A DNA stretch of 64,000 nt from Gracilinema caldarium DSM 7334 (GCF_000219725.1 NC_015732.1:434001-498000); one strand, 5' to 3'; shown: positions 19,222 through 29,004, counted from the first letter of the stretch. Notes: a model not told the origin generated them from the letters alone. Made by a program: numbers and translations.

Positions 19222-19247
19222 TCTTTTAATATAGGAGGAGATGGCGC

Positions 19248-20366
19248 ATGAAGAAATTAGTAAATTCTATCTTGTTTTTTGGTATTATGGTTTCCTTTGC
19301 TTTTGCTTCTGGAGGTCAGGATGCTGGTACTATCAAGATTGGTGTTGCTGGAGCCCACTCTGGTGACCTCGCTTCTTATGGTTTACCTTCTGTTAATGCG
19401 GCAAAGCTGGTAGTAGAATCTATCAATGCTAAGGGCGGCATTAATGGTCGTAAGATCGAACTTGTTATCGAAGATGATCAGTGTAAGCCGGAACTTGCTA
19501 CCAATGCAGCTTCGAAGCTGGTAAGCAATAATGTGGTTGCGGTTATTGGACACATCTGTTCCGGTGCAACCAAATCTGCGTTAGGTATTTACAAGGATTC
19601 CAAGATTATTACTATTTCCCCCTCTGCTACGAATCCTCCGCTCACTCAGAGTGGCGAATATCCGAACTTTTTCAGAACCATAGCTCCGGATGATGCTCAG
19701 GCTAAACTGGCCGCAAACTTTTTGGCAAAAACTCTGAAGCTGAAGACTATTGCGGTGCTTCATGATAAGGGTGACTATGGAAAGGGGTTTGCTGAACTGG
19801 TTAAGCAGTTTGCCGAAGCGCAGGGCGTTACTGTAGCTCTCTTCGAAGGTGTGAACCCTGGTGCACCTGACTATTCTGCTGTTGTTAATAAGATTGGAAA
19901 TGCAAAAGTAGATGGTGTTGTATGGGGTGGTTATCATCCTGAAGCTTCAAAACTTGTTCAACAAATGAAAGATAAGGGTATGAATATTCCCTTCATTTCC
20001 GATGATGGTGTAAAGGATAATACCTTTATCGAAGTGGCTGGAAAATATGCAGAAGGTGTGTATGCAACTGGTCCAATGGATACAACCAGCAATCCCCTGG
20101 CAATTCAAGCTGCAGAAGAACATAAAAAGAAATTCGGCGAAGAACCCGGTGCTTTCTTCCTCAATGCCTATGCAGCTACTCTTGCAATTACCAATGCTAT
20201 AGCAAAAGCTGGTTCTGCTGATTACGATAAGGTTAGTGCGGCACTTCGCTCTGAATATGTGGATACTCCCCTTGGAAAGATTAGCTTTGATCAGAAGGGT
20301 GATGTAATTGGGTTCGGCTTCTCCGTATTCCAGGTTAAGAATGGCAAATATGTAGAACTGAAGTAG
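19248..20366 (+). CDS. Branched-chain amino-acid ABC transporter, periplasmic binding protein
   Basis: This is a LivJ/LivK-type solute-binding protein that captures leucine, isoleucine, valine or a related amino acid in the periplasm. The 372-residue precursor has a signal peptide (MKKLVNSILFFGIMVSFAFA) with probable cleavage after AFA; there is no lipobox Cys. The mature start TIKIGVAGAHSGDLASYG and the hinge block PSATNPPLT...FFRTIAPDDAQ are typical of the type I periplasmic fold. A strong AGGAGGAG ribosome-binding site precedes the ATG. It heads the livHMGF operon but is separated from it by a terminator, which should give more binding protein than permease. Confidence 0.93.
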   Translation: MKKLVNSILFFGIMVSFAFASGGQDAGTIKIGVAGAHSGDLASYGLPSVNAAKLVVESINAKGGINGRKIELVIEDDQCKPELATNAASKLVSNNVVAVIGHICSGATKSALGIYKDSKIITISPSATNPPLTQSGEYPNFFRTIAPDDAQAKLAANFLAKTLKLKTIAVLHDKGDYGKGFAELVKQFAEAQGVTVALFEGVNPGAPDYSAVVNKIGNAKVDGVVWGGYHPEASKLVQQMKDKGMNIPFISDDGVKDNTFIEVAGKYAEGVYATGPMDTTSNPLAIQAAEEHKKKFGEEPGAFFLNAYAATLAITNAIAKAGSADYDKVSAALRSEYVDTPLGKISFDQKGDVIGFGFSVFQVKNGKYVELK

Positions 20367-20387
20367 TTGTTTTATAATGATTATACA

Positions 20388-20425
20388 AGCCGTTCCAGCT
20401 CTTTGCTGGAACGGCTCATTTTTTG
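20388..20425 (+). terminator. Intrinsic terminator between binding protein and permease genes
   Basis: A perfect 12-bp stem (20388-20399 with 20405-20416) with a 5-nt loop is followed by CATTTTTTG. Partial read-through would lower expression of livHMGF relative to the binding protein. Confidence 0.85.
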
Positions 20426-20449
20426 ATTTGCCTACCTAAGGATCACAGT

Positions 20450-21352
20450 ATGGATTATTTTTTTAAGCTTTTTTTAAGTGGTACTGCAAAGGGTTCTATC
20501 TATGCGTTAATTGCCCTTGGTTATACCATGGTATATGGTATAATTCAGTTAATCAATTTTGCTCATGGTGAAGTATATATGATTGGTGGTTTTACTGCTT
20601 TAATTTTTGGTGGTTTTTTCTATACCATGGGCATGTCTGTTTGGATGGTTTTACTTTTATCCGTGATCCTGGCTGTCCTCTTTTCCGCAGCCTTTGGCTT
20701 TACTATTGAACGGATTGCCTATCGACCCTTACGAAACAAACCACGGCTTTCTGCACTCATCAGTGCAATTGGTATGTCTATGATATTACAAAATTTTGTA
20801 CTGCTTGCTCAAACAGAAAAATATTTATCCTATCCATCTTATTTACCTGAAATTGCATTCTTACAGCCCTTCCGGCAATATATAAATTCAACGCAGTTTA
20901 TCATTCTTATTGTAACTGCCCTTATCATGGTGTTTTTAACAGTCCTGATTAAATATACCCGTATTGGTAAGGCTATGCGAGCTACTGCTCAAGATAAAGA
21001 TATGGCCCAACTTGTTGGTGTGAATATTAACCAGGTTATTTCCATAACCTTTATTATTGGCTCCGCATTAGCTGCGGTAGGCGGTGTTCTTATCTGTTCG
21101 TATATGGGGCAAATTAACTATTACATTGGTTTTGTGGCTGGAATTAAAGCGTTCGTTGCGGCAGTTCTTGGAGGTATCGGGAGTATACCTGGTGCTGTAT
21201 TAGGAAGTTTTATTCTCGGATGGACTGAAAGTCTTGGAACGGGATATATCTCAAGCGATTATGAAGACGCCTTTGCATTTATTATTCTTATTCTCATATT
21301 AGTTTTAAAACCTGATGGTATCCTCGGGAAAAACCAGAAGCAGAAGGTGTAG
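20450..21352 (+). CDS. livH: Branched-chain amino-acid ABC transporter permease LivH
   Basis: LivH is one of two inner-membrane subunits that form the transport channel. The ATG at 20450 with AAGGA seven bases upstream gives MDYFFKLFLSGTAKGSIYAL (300 aa); a longer frame from 20423 runs into the terminator and is unlikely. About eight hydrophobic helices are seen. The family motifs GYTMVYGIIQLINFAHGE near residue 24 and GGIGSIPGAVLGSFILG near residue 240 are present. livM follows after 3 bp. Confidence 0.95.
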   Translation: MDYFFKLFLSGTAKGSIYALIALGYTMVYGIIQLINFAHGEVYMIGGFTALIFGGFFYTMGMSVWMVLLLSVILAVLFSAAFGFTIERIAYRPLRNKPRLSALISAIGMSMILQNFVLLAQTEKYLSYPSYLPEIAFLQPFRQYINSTQFIILIVTALIMVFLTVLIKYTRIGKAMRATAQDKDMAQLVGVNINQVISITFIIGSALAAVGGVLICSYMGQINYYIGFVAGIKAFVAAVLGGIGSIPGAVLGSFILGWTESLGTGYISSDYEDAFAFIILILILVLKPDGILGKNQKQKV

Positions 21353-21355
21353 GGC

Positions 21356-22648
21356 ATGAAATCACGTACATTATTTTCCGAATTAGTCAAAGCCATGGGA
21401 AATGGTTTATGGTTCTTAATATTGTTATTTCCACTTATGATAATGAAAGTGAGTGTTGTTGGGGGAAAAGCCTTAATAACCTTTCGATGGGGCTTTGCTC
21501 CAGTTGTTTTTATCGTATCAACGATACTCTCCTTTTTATGGAAACGGGCATTGATGTGGAACGAACACCGACAGGATAAGATTCCCAGTGAAACCCTTTC
21601 TTATAAAGTTAAATCCGTACTGCAAGGTTATTTTAAAAACCCGGTTATAAAAAAATTGAGTACCCTTATATTGTTGGTTTTTGTTGTGTCCTTTCCCTTT
21701 CTTTTTGGAATGTATCATACCAATGTGATGATTACAGCTTTTATCTATGTCATTCTTGCACTGGGGCTCAATATTGTAGTTGGTTTAGGGGGGCTCCTTA
21801 ATCTGGGATATGCAGCTTTTTTTGCCGTAGGAGCTTATACCTATGGTTTTTTATGGAAGTATGCAGGACCCAGTTTTATCAGTGCTGGTATTGATACGGG
21901 GTGGCTCTTTTGGATTGCGTTGCCCCTTGCAGGCATTATAGCAACGATCTTTGGAATTCTGCTCAGTCTTCCGGTCTTACGACTTCGCGGGGATTACCTT
22001 GCAATTATCACCCTGGCTTTTGGTGAAATTGTCCGCATGGTATTGCAAAACTCTGGTCAAATTACCGGTGGTGCTACTGGTATCAGCCTTATTCCCCGGC
22101 CCTGGTTCTTTGGCATGAAACTGGCTCCAAAACAAGCTGCCGTTTATATCTATTATATTGTTGTCGTGCTTGTTATATTCACGATTTATGTGGTGCGCAG
22201 AATTGAAGATTCTCGGGTTGGCCGTGCACTGGAAGCCATGCGTGAAGATGAAATTGCCTGTCAAGCCATGGGCATTGATTTGGTTCGGAACAAATTAATA
22301 ACCTTTGCATTGGGTGCGTTTTTTGCAGGTATTGCAGGGGTGGTGCTCGCCGCTCAAACTACCTATATAAACCCGGACAGTTTTACCCTTTGGGAATCGA
22401 TTATGGTTCTCATGGCTATTGTTATTGGTGGTACCGGGTCTATCCCTGGAGCGATTGGCGGAGCTATGCTCTTAAAGTTATTACCGGAATATTTCCGTCC
22501 CCTTGCTCAATATCGTATGTTGATATACGGAGTCGCGATGATTTTGGTTATCATCTTTAAATCCGACGGATTATTACCCAGGCATCGAAAACAGTATACC
22601 TTTGATGAAAAATTGGATAGCAATGCCTCTGCGGGAGCTGGTAAATGA
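21356..22648 (+). CDS. livM: Branched-chain amino-acid ABC transporter permease LivM
   Basis: LivM is the second membrane subunit. The 430-residue protein has an N-terminal extension of about 110 residues with two extra hydrophobic segments, as in the long E. coli-type LivM. The conserved core then begins (LGLNIVVGLGGLLNLGYAAFF) and includes the EAMREDEIACQAMGI cytoplasmic loop that contacts the ATPases and GGTGSIPGAIGGAML. Its stop overlaps the ATG of livG. Confidence 0.95.
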   Translation: MKSRTLFSELVKAMGNGLWFLILLFPLMIMKVSVVGGKALITFRWGFAPVVFIVSTILSFLWKRALMWNEHRQDKIPSETLSYKVKSVLQGYFKNPVIKKLSTLILLVFVVSFPFLFGMYHTNVMITAFIYVILALGLNIVVGLGGLLNLGYAAFFAVGAYTYGFLWKYAGPSFISAGIDTGWLFWIALPLAGIIATIFGILLSLPVLRLRGDYLAIITLAFGEIVRMVLQNSGQITGGATGISLIPRPWFFGMKLAPKQAAVYIYYIVVVLVIFTIYVVRRIEDSRVGRALEAMREDEIACQAMGIDLVRNKLITFALGAFFAGIAGVVLAAQTTYINPDSFTLWESIMVLMAIVIGGTGSIPGAIGGAMLLKLLPEYFRPLAQYRMLIYGVAMILVIIFKSDGLLPRHRKQYTFDEKLDSNASAGAGK

Positions 22649-23445
22649 ATATTGATGGAAATGCGATTTTAGTTATAGAAAACCTTTCAATGGTGTTTGG
22701 TGGATTGCGGGCTATTGATACTGTTTCCATGTATATCAAGAAAGGTGAGATTGCAGCGCTCATTGGACCAAATGGTGCAGGAAAAACAACAATATTTAAC
22801 TGTATTACGGGGGTCTATACTCCAACTGAAGGGACCATATCAATTTCTCGAAATGGAACGGCCTCTGGAGAAAAATTACATAAAATAGAGGGGCTGAAAC
22901 CCAATGTCATCAATCAGATGGGGCTAGCCCGGACTTTTCAAAATATTCGCCTGTTCAATAAGATGAGTGTTCTCGAAAATGTGATGATTGGACGCCACAA
23001 CAGTCTTAAAGCTGGGATTGTTCATGCAATTTTGCGTGATTCCCATACAAAAGAAGAGGAACAACGGGTTATTGAAGAAAGCTATGAGATTCTTAAAAAA
23101 CTCAATCTGCATATGTATGTAAATGAAATGGCCTGTAATCTTCCCTATGGTGCACAAAGGCGTCTCGAAATTGCCCGGGCTTTAGCTACCGACCCCTTTC
23201 TGCTCCTGCTCGATGAACCGGTTGCCGGCATGAATCCTCAGGAAACGAAGGAACTTGAGGAAACCATCAATATTATTCGGGATCAGGAAAAAGTTACCAT
23301 CCTATTAATCGAGCATGATATGAGTCTCGTAATGAATGTCTCTGAACGGATCTATGTGCTCGATTATGGCCGTCTCATTGCTGAAGGAAGCCCTTTAGAA
23401 ATTAAGGGTAACTCTGAAGTAATAAAAGCCTATTTAGGAGAATAG
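22645..23445 (+). CDS. livG: Branched-chain amino-acid ABC transporter ATPase LivG
   Basis: LivG is one of the two cytoplasmic ATPases that drive import. Seen are Walker A (GPNGAGKTT, near residue 40), the Q-loop region (LARTFQNIRLF), the signature-like NLPYGAQRRLEIARAL in place of LSGGQ, as is normal in LivG, Walker B (LLLLDEP) and the switch His (LLIEHDM). The 266-residue length is standard. It overlaps livM by 4 bp and livF starts one base after its stop. Confidence 0.95.
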   Translation: MNIDGNAILVIENLSMVFGGLRAIDTVSMYIKKGEIAALIGPNGAGKTTIFNCITGVYTPTEGTISISRNGTASGEKLHKIEGLKPNVINQMGLARTFQNIRLFNKMSVLENVMIGRHNSLKAGIVHAILRDSHTKEEEQRVIEESYEILKKLNLHMYVNEMACNLPYGAQRRLEIARALATDPFLLLLDEPVAGMNPQETKELEETINIIRDQEKVTILLIEHDMSLVMNVSERIYVLDYGRLIAEGSPLEIKGNSEVIKAYLGE

Positions 23446-23446
23446 T

Positions 23447-24160
23447 ATGGCGGTAATGGAAATAAAGAACATCAGTACCTTTTATGGCAATATACAAGCC
23501 CTGCACGATATATCTATATCAGTAGAAGAGGGAGAAATTGTGACCCTCATTGGCGCAAATGGAGCTGGGAAAACAACGACCCTTATGAGTATTTGTGGGA
23601 TTACCCCTGTACGATCGGGAGAAATCTACTTAGATGGTAAAAATATAACAAAGATTAGTCCTCATAAAATTGTGGAGATGGGAGTTTCTCAGGTCCCCGA
23701 AGGCCGACGAATATTCCCTCAACTGACGGTAGCTGAAAATCTGGATATGGGAGCTTTCTTGCGGAACGATAAGGATGGCATTAAACAGGATATGGAAGAG
23801 GTCTTTTTTCTCTTTCCTCGATTGGCTGAGCGGCGCAATCAGGCCGGAGGAACTCTAAGCGGTGGTGAACAGCAAATGCTTGCCATTTCTCGGGCACTTA
23901 TGGCTCGTCCCCGAATTTTACTGCTTGATGAACCTTCCTTAGGGTTGGCACCGCTCATCGTTCAGCATATTTTTGAAATAATTAAAAAAATCAATGAAGA
24001 AAGAAAGACGACCATATTTCTTGTAGAACAGAATGCAAATATGGCATTAAAGATTGCTCATAAGGGATACGTATTGCAGAATGGAAGTATTAAAATAACC
24101 GATACGGCTGAAAATCTTTTATCGAATGAAGAGGTGCGGAAAGCCTATTTAGGATTATAA
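23447..24160 (+). CDS. livF: Branched-chain amino-acid ABC transporter ATPase LivF
   Basis: LivF is the second ATPase and pairs with LivG. The 237-residue protein has Walker A (GANGAGKTT), signature LSGGEQQML, Walker B (LLLDEPS) and the family-typical Gln in the switch position (VEQNANMAL). QVPEGRRIFPQLTVAENL is a LivF hallmark. It is followed 19 bp later by the CBS-ACT gene, which has its own AGGAGG site and probably the same transcript. Confidence 0.95.
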   Translation: MAVMEIKNISTFYGNIQALHDISISVEEGEIVTLIGANGAGKTTTLMSICGITPVRSGEIYLDGKNITKISPHKIVEMGVSQVPEGRRIFPQLTVAENLDMGAFLRNDKDGIKQDMEEVFFLFPRLAERRNQAGGTLSGGEQQMLAISRALMARPRILLLDEPSLGLAPLIVQHIFEIIKKINEERKTTIFLVEQNANMALKIAHKGYVLQNGSIKITDTAENLLSNEEVRKAYLGL

Positions 24161-24179
24161 TTGAGACAGGAGGTTTGTC

Positions 24180-24824
24180 ATGAATGTTGGACAACGAATG
24201 ACTAAAAATCCGGTAACGGTAACGCCGGATGTATCGGTTCCTGAAGCTCAGGCCATTATGCGCCGTGAAAAAATACGAAGACTTCCTGTTCTAGATAAAC
24301 AGGGCAAGTTGGTAGGTATTGTTACCAGTTTAGACTTGATCCATGCTTCCCCTTCGCCTGCTACATCCCTGGATATGTATGAGCTTCATTATCTGCTTTC
24401 GAAACTGAAGGTAGAATCGGTGATGACAAAAAATGTCATCACGGTTTCGGAAGATCTCCCGATTGAAGAAGCTGCAAGAATAATGGCAGATAATAATATT
24501 TCTGGGCTTCCGGTCATGAGGAATACTATTCTGGTAGGCATTATTACAGAATCGGATTTGTTTAAGCTTTTCATTGAGCTATTTGGAGCCCGTCATAAGG
24601 GGGTACGTCTTACGGTGCTATTACCAGAACGAAAGGGCGAGCTTGCCGATGTAGCAGGAGCCATAGCAAAAATTGGTGGAAATATTGTTTCCCTTGCAAC
24701 ATTCGAGGGAGAAGATCCAACTAACTCATATTGTACTCTTAAGGTTGAATCGGTTGATAAAACGAGTCTTGTTAATGTGGTTACACCTCTTGTGGAACGA
24801 ATTGTGGATATCAGGGAGCAATAA
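24180..24824 (+). CDS. Tandem-CBS and ACT domain protein (AcuB-like), possible amino-acid/nucleotide sensor
   Basis: The 214-residue protein has two CBS domains (about residues 1-60 and 77-130, MTKNPVTVTPDVSVPEAQAI and MTKNVITVSEDLPIEEAARI) followed by an ACT domain (about 142-214, VRLTVLLPERKGELADVAGAIAK with the usual ligand-loop pattern). CBS pairs bind adenine nucleotides and ACT domains bind amino acids. Its place behind livHMGF suggests that it senses branched-chain amino acids or cell energy for the transporter, but no direct evidence is seen. It resembles AcuB proteins of Firmicutes in layout. Confidence 0.85.
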   Translation: MNVGQRMTKNPVTVTPDVSVPEAQAIMRREKIRRLPVLDKQGKLVGIVTSLDLIHASPSPATSLDMYELHYLLSKLKVESVMTKNVITVSEDLPIEEAARIMADNNISGLPVMRNTILVGIITESDLFKLFIELFGARHKGVRLTVLLPERKGELADVAGAIAKIGGNIVSLATFEGEDPTNSYCTLKVESVDKTSLVNVVTPLVERIVDIREQ

Positions 24825-24853
24825 TGATTCAGCCACGAAGGCTCTCTAGTTCC

Positions 24854-26890
24854 TTATGATATAACCTGAATGTGAAGTACCGAGGGGACGTTTTTCAGGC
24901 TTTTGATGACCTGTTTTAAGTCTTCCCGGTGCTCTAATTGTAATGTGAAAAATCCGGTGAAATGATCATGACTGGTTTCTTCTATTCTTCCTTCCAGCAG
25001 ATGCCCCTGATGCTTGCGAATTGCCCCTTCTATTGCTGAGAATAGATCATTTGCTTTACGTGCTTCAATTTTAAAGCGTTTAACCAGCTGTGAATTGACC
25101 TTTTCCCATTCAACTTCTATTTTTCGCTCTTCGAAGTCGGGGATAAAGTGTAAATTTTTACAGGTATTACGATGAATGATGATTCCTCTGCCCCGTGAAA
25201 CATAGCCGATAATAGGGTCCCCAGTTACCGGTTTACAGCATTGGGCGAAGCGGATCATCATATTCCGCTCGTCTTCGACCTTAACCTGCAATATATTCCT
25301 GGAGATGTTTTGATTTTGAATAACAGTTTGTATGGCCCCCTCGAATTTCTGCGTAGCTGATTGGCCAGTCTGTATAGGTTGAGTTTGATGAGTTGATTGA
25401 GATGGTATGGAGGTAGGACTGCTCTTTTTCCGTGCAACAATGTTTTTATCAATGATGAGGGTTTCATCATTCTGCTGGAGCCATGTACGGATTTTGCTTC
25501 GGGCTTTTGCGGTTTTTACGGCCCGGAGCCAGTTTACATGGGGATGGGCATTCTGTGTGGTAAGGATTTCGACCACCTGAGTGTTTTTTAATTCTGCAGT
25601 AAGCGGTATGATGCTCCCGTCGGCTTTTGCTCCCGCGCAGTGGTCCCCGATGGCTGAATGGATATGGTATGCAAAATCAATAGGTGTGGACCCCGCTGGT
25701 AGTTCTATTACCTTTCCCTGGGGAGTGAACACAAAGATTGAATCCTTTAGCAGTTCCTGTTTTATATCATCCAGGAAAGTAGACATATCGAGGCTGTTCC
25801 AGTCCTTGAGACGGTTTACAATGGAAAGATCCTCAGGTTTAATAATTTCACTGGTAGTACCCTTCTTGTAAAGCCAGTGGCTTGCAACACCATATTCGGC
25901 GATCTGATGCATTTCCTTGGTTCTAATCTGTATTTCTAGTAACTTACCATCAAAGCTCATCACCGTCGTGTGTAGGCTCTGGTAGCCGTTGGATTTGGGC
26001 ATGGCGATATAATCTTTAAAGCGCCCTTCTATAGGCTTCCAGAGATGATGCACAGTTCCGACTAGCGTATAGCAGTCATCAACCGTATTACAGAGGATTC
26101 GGATGCCAAAAAGGTCAAAGAGTTCTTCCGGTCCCTTATTGCGTTTCCGCATCTTTTGATATATCGAATAAAAATGCTTTGCCCGGGCATTTACCACTAC
26201 TTCTATACCCAGTTTTTGTGTCTCGGTGAGAATGGCTTCTTGGACTCTGTTTAAAAAGCTTTCACGATCCTTTTTCTTGAGGGCTACGATGCCCTTTATC
26301 TGATCATACACATCCCGGTTCAGATGCTTCAGTGAAAGGTCCTCCAGTTCGTCCTTAATCCAGGATATACCGAGCCGGTCTGCCAGGGGGGCATAAATAT
26401 CGAGACAATCCTGGGCATTGGCCTTTCTTCGTTCAGGAGGCAAATAATCCAGGGTTCGCATATTATGAAGTTTGTCTGCTAGTTTAATCAATATAACCCG
26501 GATATCCTGTACCATGGCAAAGAGCATTTTTCTTATGTTCTCTGCTTCCTGGAGGGTTTTATTTTTTGCATGAATATCCGCAATCTTAGTAACCCCCTCA
26601 ACTAATTTGCGGACATCCTTATTAAACTTTTGTTCTATTGCTTCGCCTGTGGTGGCCGTATCTTCTAGGACATCGTGCAATAGGGCTGCTGAAATAGTAT
26701 CTGCGTCCAGTTTAAGATCTACCAGGATTGATGCAACTCCAAGGGGGTGGATAAAATAGGGTTCTCCTGAGGCCCGTTTCTGATCCTGGTGCAGACTTTG
26801 GGCCCATTCGAGTGCCGCAAGTATTTTTTCCTGGTCAGGGCGTTCATAGAGTTGTATTTTTTGTTTAAATTCCTCAATGCGGCTGTTCAT
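24854..26890 (-). CDS. rel: Bifunctional (p)ppGpp synthetase/hydrolase (RelA/SpoT family)
   Basis: This long RSH enzyme makes and degrades the alarmone (p)ppGpp in the stringent response. The 678-residue protein has an HD hydrolase domain with intact HD-ED (LLHDVLEDT near residue 71-79), a synthetase domain (GRFKDYIAMPKSNGYQSLHT, EIQIRTKEMHQIAEYG), a TGS domain (IFVFTPQGKVIELPAGSTPIDFAYHIH) and a C-terminal ACT domain. Both catalytic halves look intact, so it is likely the main or only RSH. It is the last gene of prfA-prmC-rel and overlaps prmC by 4 bp. Confidence 0.95.
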   Translation of the reverse strand: MNSRIEEFKQKIQLYERPDQEKILAALEWAQSLHQDQKRASGEPYFIHPLGVASILVDLKLDADTISAALLHDVLEDTATTGEAIEQKFNKDVRKLVEGVTKIADIHAKNKTLQEAENIRKMLFAMVQDIRVILIKLADKLHNMRTLDYLPPERRKANAQDCLDIYAPLADRLGISWIKDELEDLSLKHLNRDVYDQIKGIVALKKKDRESFLNRVQEAILTETQKLGIEVVVNARAKHFYSIYQKMRKRNKGPEELFDLFGIRILCNTVDDCYTLVGTVHHLWKPIEGRFKDYIAMPKSNGYQSLHTTVMSFDGKLLEIQIRTKEMHQIAEYGVASHWLYKKGTTSEIIKPEDLSIVNRLKDWNSLDMSTFLDDIKQELLKDSIFVFTPQGKVIELPAGSTPIDFAYHIHSAIGDHCAGAKADGSIIPLTAELKNTQVVEILTTQNAHPHVNWLRAVKTAKARSKIRTWLQQNDETLIIDKNIVARKKSSPTSIPSQSTHQTQPIQTGQSATQKFEGAIQTVIQNQNISRNILQVKVEDERNMMIRFAQCCKPVTGDPIIGYVSRGRGIIIHRNTCKNLHFIPDFEERKIEVEWEKVNSQLVKRFKIEARKANDLFSAIEGAIRKHQGHLLEGRIEETSHDHFTGFFTLQLEHREDLKQVIKSLKNVPSVLHIQVIS

Positions 26891-27765
26891 CTTATTAGTC
26901 TTATCCCCCTGGTGCAGCGCAGGCTGCCGGATAAATCCGGATAGGACTCTATGGCATGAAATCCATTGTTTTTCAAGAGTTCCTGAATAGAACCTATCTG
27001 TTCAGGGTCAGACTCGATAAAGAGAGCCCCCTCTCCAACGAGAAGCTCCTTTGCCTGGGTAATGAGGATACGAATAAGGTCAAGGCCGTCTTCTCCGCCA
27101 TCTAGGGCAATGTATGGTTCCTGCTGAATCTCTTGAGCAAGATTGGGGATGATTCGTCTTGGCACATAGGGCGGATTAGTAACAATGAGGTCGAATTGTT
27201 CATGGTTTTCCAAAAAAAAGGCTAACAGATCTGATTGAACAAATTGTATTGAGCGACACTTTTCCGGGCCAAGGATTCGTTCCCCATTGATTCTGCTTAT
27301 GCTCAGGGCTTCCTGAGAAATATCCGCCAGGGTCAGTTCAATGTCAGGATGATAATAGGCCAGGGAAATACCGATACAGCCCGAACCGGTACAGAGATCG
27401 AGGACCTTACAGGTTTTGTATTTTTGCTGTGCCATCGTTGTAAGCCATGAAAGGGCGTTTTCAACGAGGATTTCTGTATCCGGTCGGGGGACCAGGACCG
27501 CAGGGCTTACGGTAAAATCAAGCCCCATAAACTCTTTTACACCGGTAATATAGGCAACACTGAACCCTGCGGTGCGTTTGGAAAGAAGTGAAAAATACTG
27601 TGCTTCTATTCCGGTGTCGCAATCTGCTCCCTGGTTCAAAACGAGCCAGGTCCGATCTTTTTGTAAAAGATGAGCAAGTAAAAGACTTGCATCCAGTTCG
27701 GGGCTTTCTACACCGTGCTGGCGGAGTAGGTTTACCCCCGCAGCCCGTAAAGCCCCGATGGTCAT
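26887..27765 (-). CDS. prmC: Release-factor glutamine methyltransferase PrmC
   Basis: PrmC methylates the Gln of the GGQ motif in release factors 1 and 2, which speeds peptide release. The 292-residue protein has the helical N-terminal domain, then the SAM-binding motif [17 protein letters not shown] near residue 120 and the catalytic NPPY ([10 protein letters not shown]) near residue 187. It lies directly behind prfA, its substrate, overlapping it by 4 bp, which is a common bacterial arrangement. rel overlaps its 3' end. Confidence 0.95.
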   Translation of the reverse strand: MTIGALRAAGVNLLRQHGVESPELDASLLLAHLLQKDRTWLVLNQGADCDTGIEAQYFSLLSKRTAGFSVAYITGVKEFMGLDFTVSPAVLVPRPDTEILVENALSWLTTMAQQKYKTCKVLDLCTGSGCIGISLAYYHPDIELTLADISQEALSISRINGERILGPEKCRSIQFVQSDLLAFFLENHEQFDLIVTNPPYVPRRIIPNLAQEIQQEPYIALDGGEDGLDLIRILITQAKELLVGEGALFIESDPEQIGSIQELLKNNGFHAIESYPDLSGSLRCTRGIRLIR

Positions 27766-28832
27766 GATGCGGTGGCCTTAAGCAGTTCTTCCCGGGCTGA
27801 AAGCTTCAGGGCATCGAAGAGTTCCTGTACATCACCCTGCATGATCAGGTCCAGTTTGTACAGGGTTAGATTGATGCGGTGATCTGTAAGCCGGTTTTGA
27901 GGGAAATTATAGGTTCGTATCCGTTCGGACCGGTCCCCGGTGCCTACCTGGCTTTTTCTGGCTTCGGCCCGTTCTGCCTGGGCTTTCTGTTCTTCCATTT
28001 CATAAAGCCGGGCTCGCAGAATCCGCATAGCCTTGGCCTTATTTTTAATCTGGCTCTTTTCATCCTGACAATGGACGACGATGCCGCTTGGTATGTGGGT
28101 TATACGAACCGCAGAGTCGGTCGTGTTAACGCACTGGCCGCCAGGACCACCGGCCCGCATGACATCAATCCTGAGATCTTCCTGTTTAATTTCAATTTCT
28201 GTCTCTTCTGCTTCGGGAAGAACAGCAACGGTAACTGTTGAGGTATGAATGCGACCAGAGGCTTCTGTGGCGGGTACCCGCTGAACCCGGTGGACACCAG
28301 ATTCGTAACGCAGATTCTCATAGACATTTTTGCCGGCAATGGAAAAGATAATTTCCTTGAGGCCTCCAAGCTCGGTCTCATTCATGCTCATCACTTCGAT
28401 TTTCCAGCCCTTATTTTCCGCATACCGGGAATACATGCGGAAGAGGTCCGCTGCAAAAAGGGCTGCCTCATCTCCCCCGGCACCGCCGCGTATTTCCATG
28501 ATGATGTTCTTTTCATCCAGAGGATCCTTGGGAATAAGCAGGAACTTCAGTCGGTCCTGGGCTTCCTGAAGTTTGACCTCAAGCTCTTTGAGTTCTTCCT
28601 TGGCTAGTTCCTTCATTTCAGGGTCTTTTTCATTCTGAATCAGACTCTGGGTCTCGGCGATACTGGCTTCTAAGGCTTCGCATTCCCGATGGGCAGCGAC
28701 AACTTCGGAAAGCTGGGCATGTTCGCGCATTACTTCTCGGTATCGTTTTTGGTCCTTGCTTAAATTGGGATCCTGAACTTCTTTATCTAAAACCTCGAAT
28801 CGGCTTAAAAGGGACGCTAATCGTTCGTTCAC
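27762..28832 (-). CDS. prfA: Peptide chain release factor 1
   Basis: RF1 reads UAA and UAG stop codons and triggers hydrolysis of peptidyl-tRNA. The GTG at 28832 gives [19 protein letters not shown]-like RF1 starts (356 aa, the normal length); a longer frame to 28982 overlaps the upstream small ORF and is not supported. AAGGAGA lies about 9 bases upstream. The anticodon-like PAT tripeptide ([15 protein letters not shown]) and the GGQ loop ([18 protein letters not shown]) are intact. The first gene of this operon is a small Cys-rich ORF that ends one base before it. Confidence 0.96.
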   Translation of the reverse strand: MNERLASLLSRFEVLDKEVQDPNLSKDQKRYREVMREHAQLSEVVAAHRECEALEASIAETQSLIQNEKDPEMKELAKEELKELEVKLQEAQDRLKFLLIPKDPLDEKNIIMEIRGGAGGDEAALFAADLFRMYSRYAENKGWKIEVMSMNETELGGLKEIIFSIAGKNVYENLRYESGVHRVQRVPATEASGRIHTSTVTVAVLPEAEETEIEIKQEDLRIDVMRAGGPGGQCVNTTDSAVRITHIPSGIVVHCQDEKSQIKNKAKAMRILRARLYEMEEQKAQAERAEARKSQVGTGDRSERIRTYNFPQNRLTDHRINLTLYKLDLIMQGDVQELFDALKLSAREELLKATAS

Positions 28833-28833
28833 C

Positions 28834-29004
28834 TTAAATCTTCTCCTTAAAATAGGGGCAGGAGTATATGACAACTTCCATGGGCATGTTTTTATCTTCA
28901 AAGTGTTCCATGGATGTAACGAGGGTTTTCTGGAAACGGCATTGGCCGTTTTGAGTACAGAGCGGACAGGCTCCATTCCCACGGGGATTTATGTCAACTT
29001 GCAT
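28834..29004 (-). CDS. Small Cys-rich protein of unknown function before prfA
   Basis: A 56-residue ORF (from ATG 29004; the frame is open to TTG 29040) ends one base before the prfA start codon. It contains CPLC near residue 13, a Cys near residue 20 and SCPYF near the end, so four Cys could bind a metal. No Shine-Dalgarno precedes the ATG, but a weak promoter-like pair (TTGCGA, 17 bp, TAATCT) would place the transcript start at the ATG. I do not recognise the family. Its tight coupling to prfA argues that it is a real gene, yet it could also be only an upstream regulatory ORF. Confidence 0.6.
   Translation of the reverse strand: MQVDINPRGNGACPLCTQNGQCRFQKTLVTSMEHFEDKNMPMEVVIYSCPYFKEKI

Noticed and set aside
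28833-28982. Fifty extra N-terminal codons of prfA
   Set aside because: RF1 proteins start at MxERLxxLL-type sequences, and the GTG at 28832 with AAGGAGA gives the normal length.
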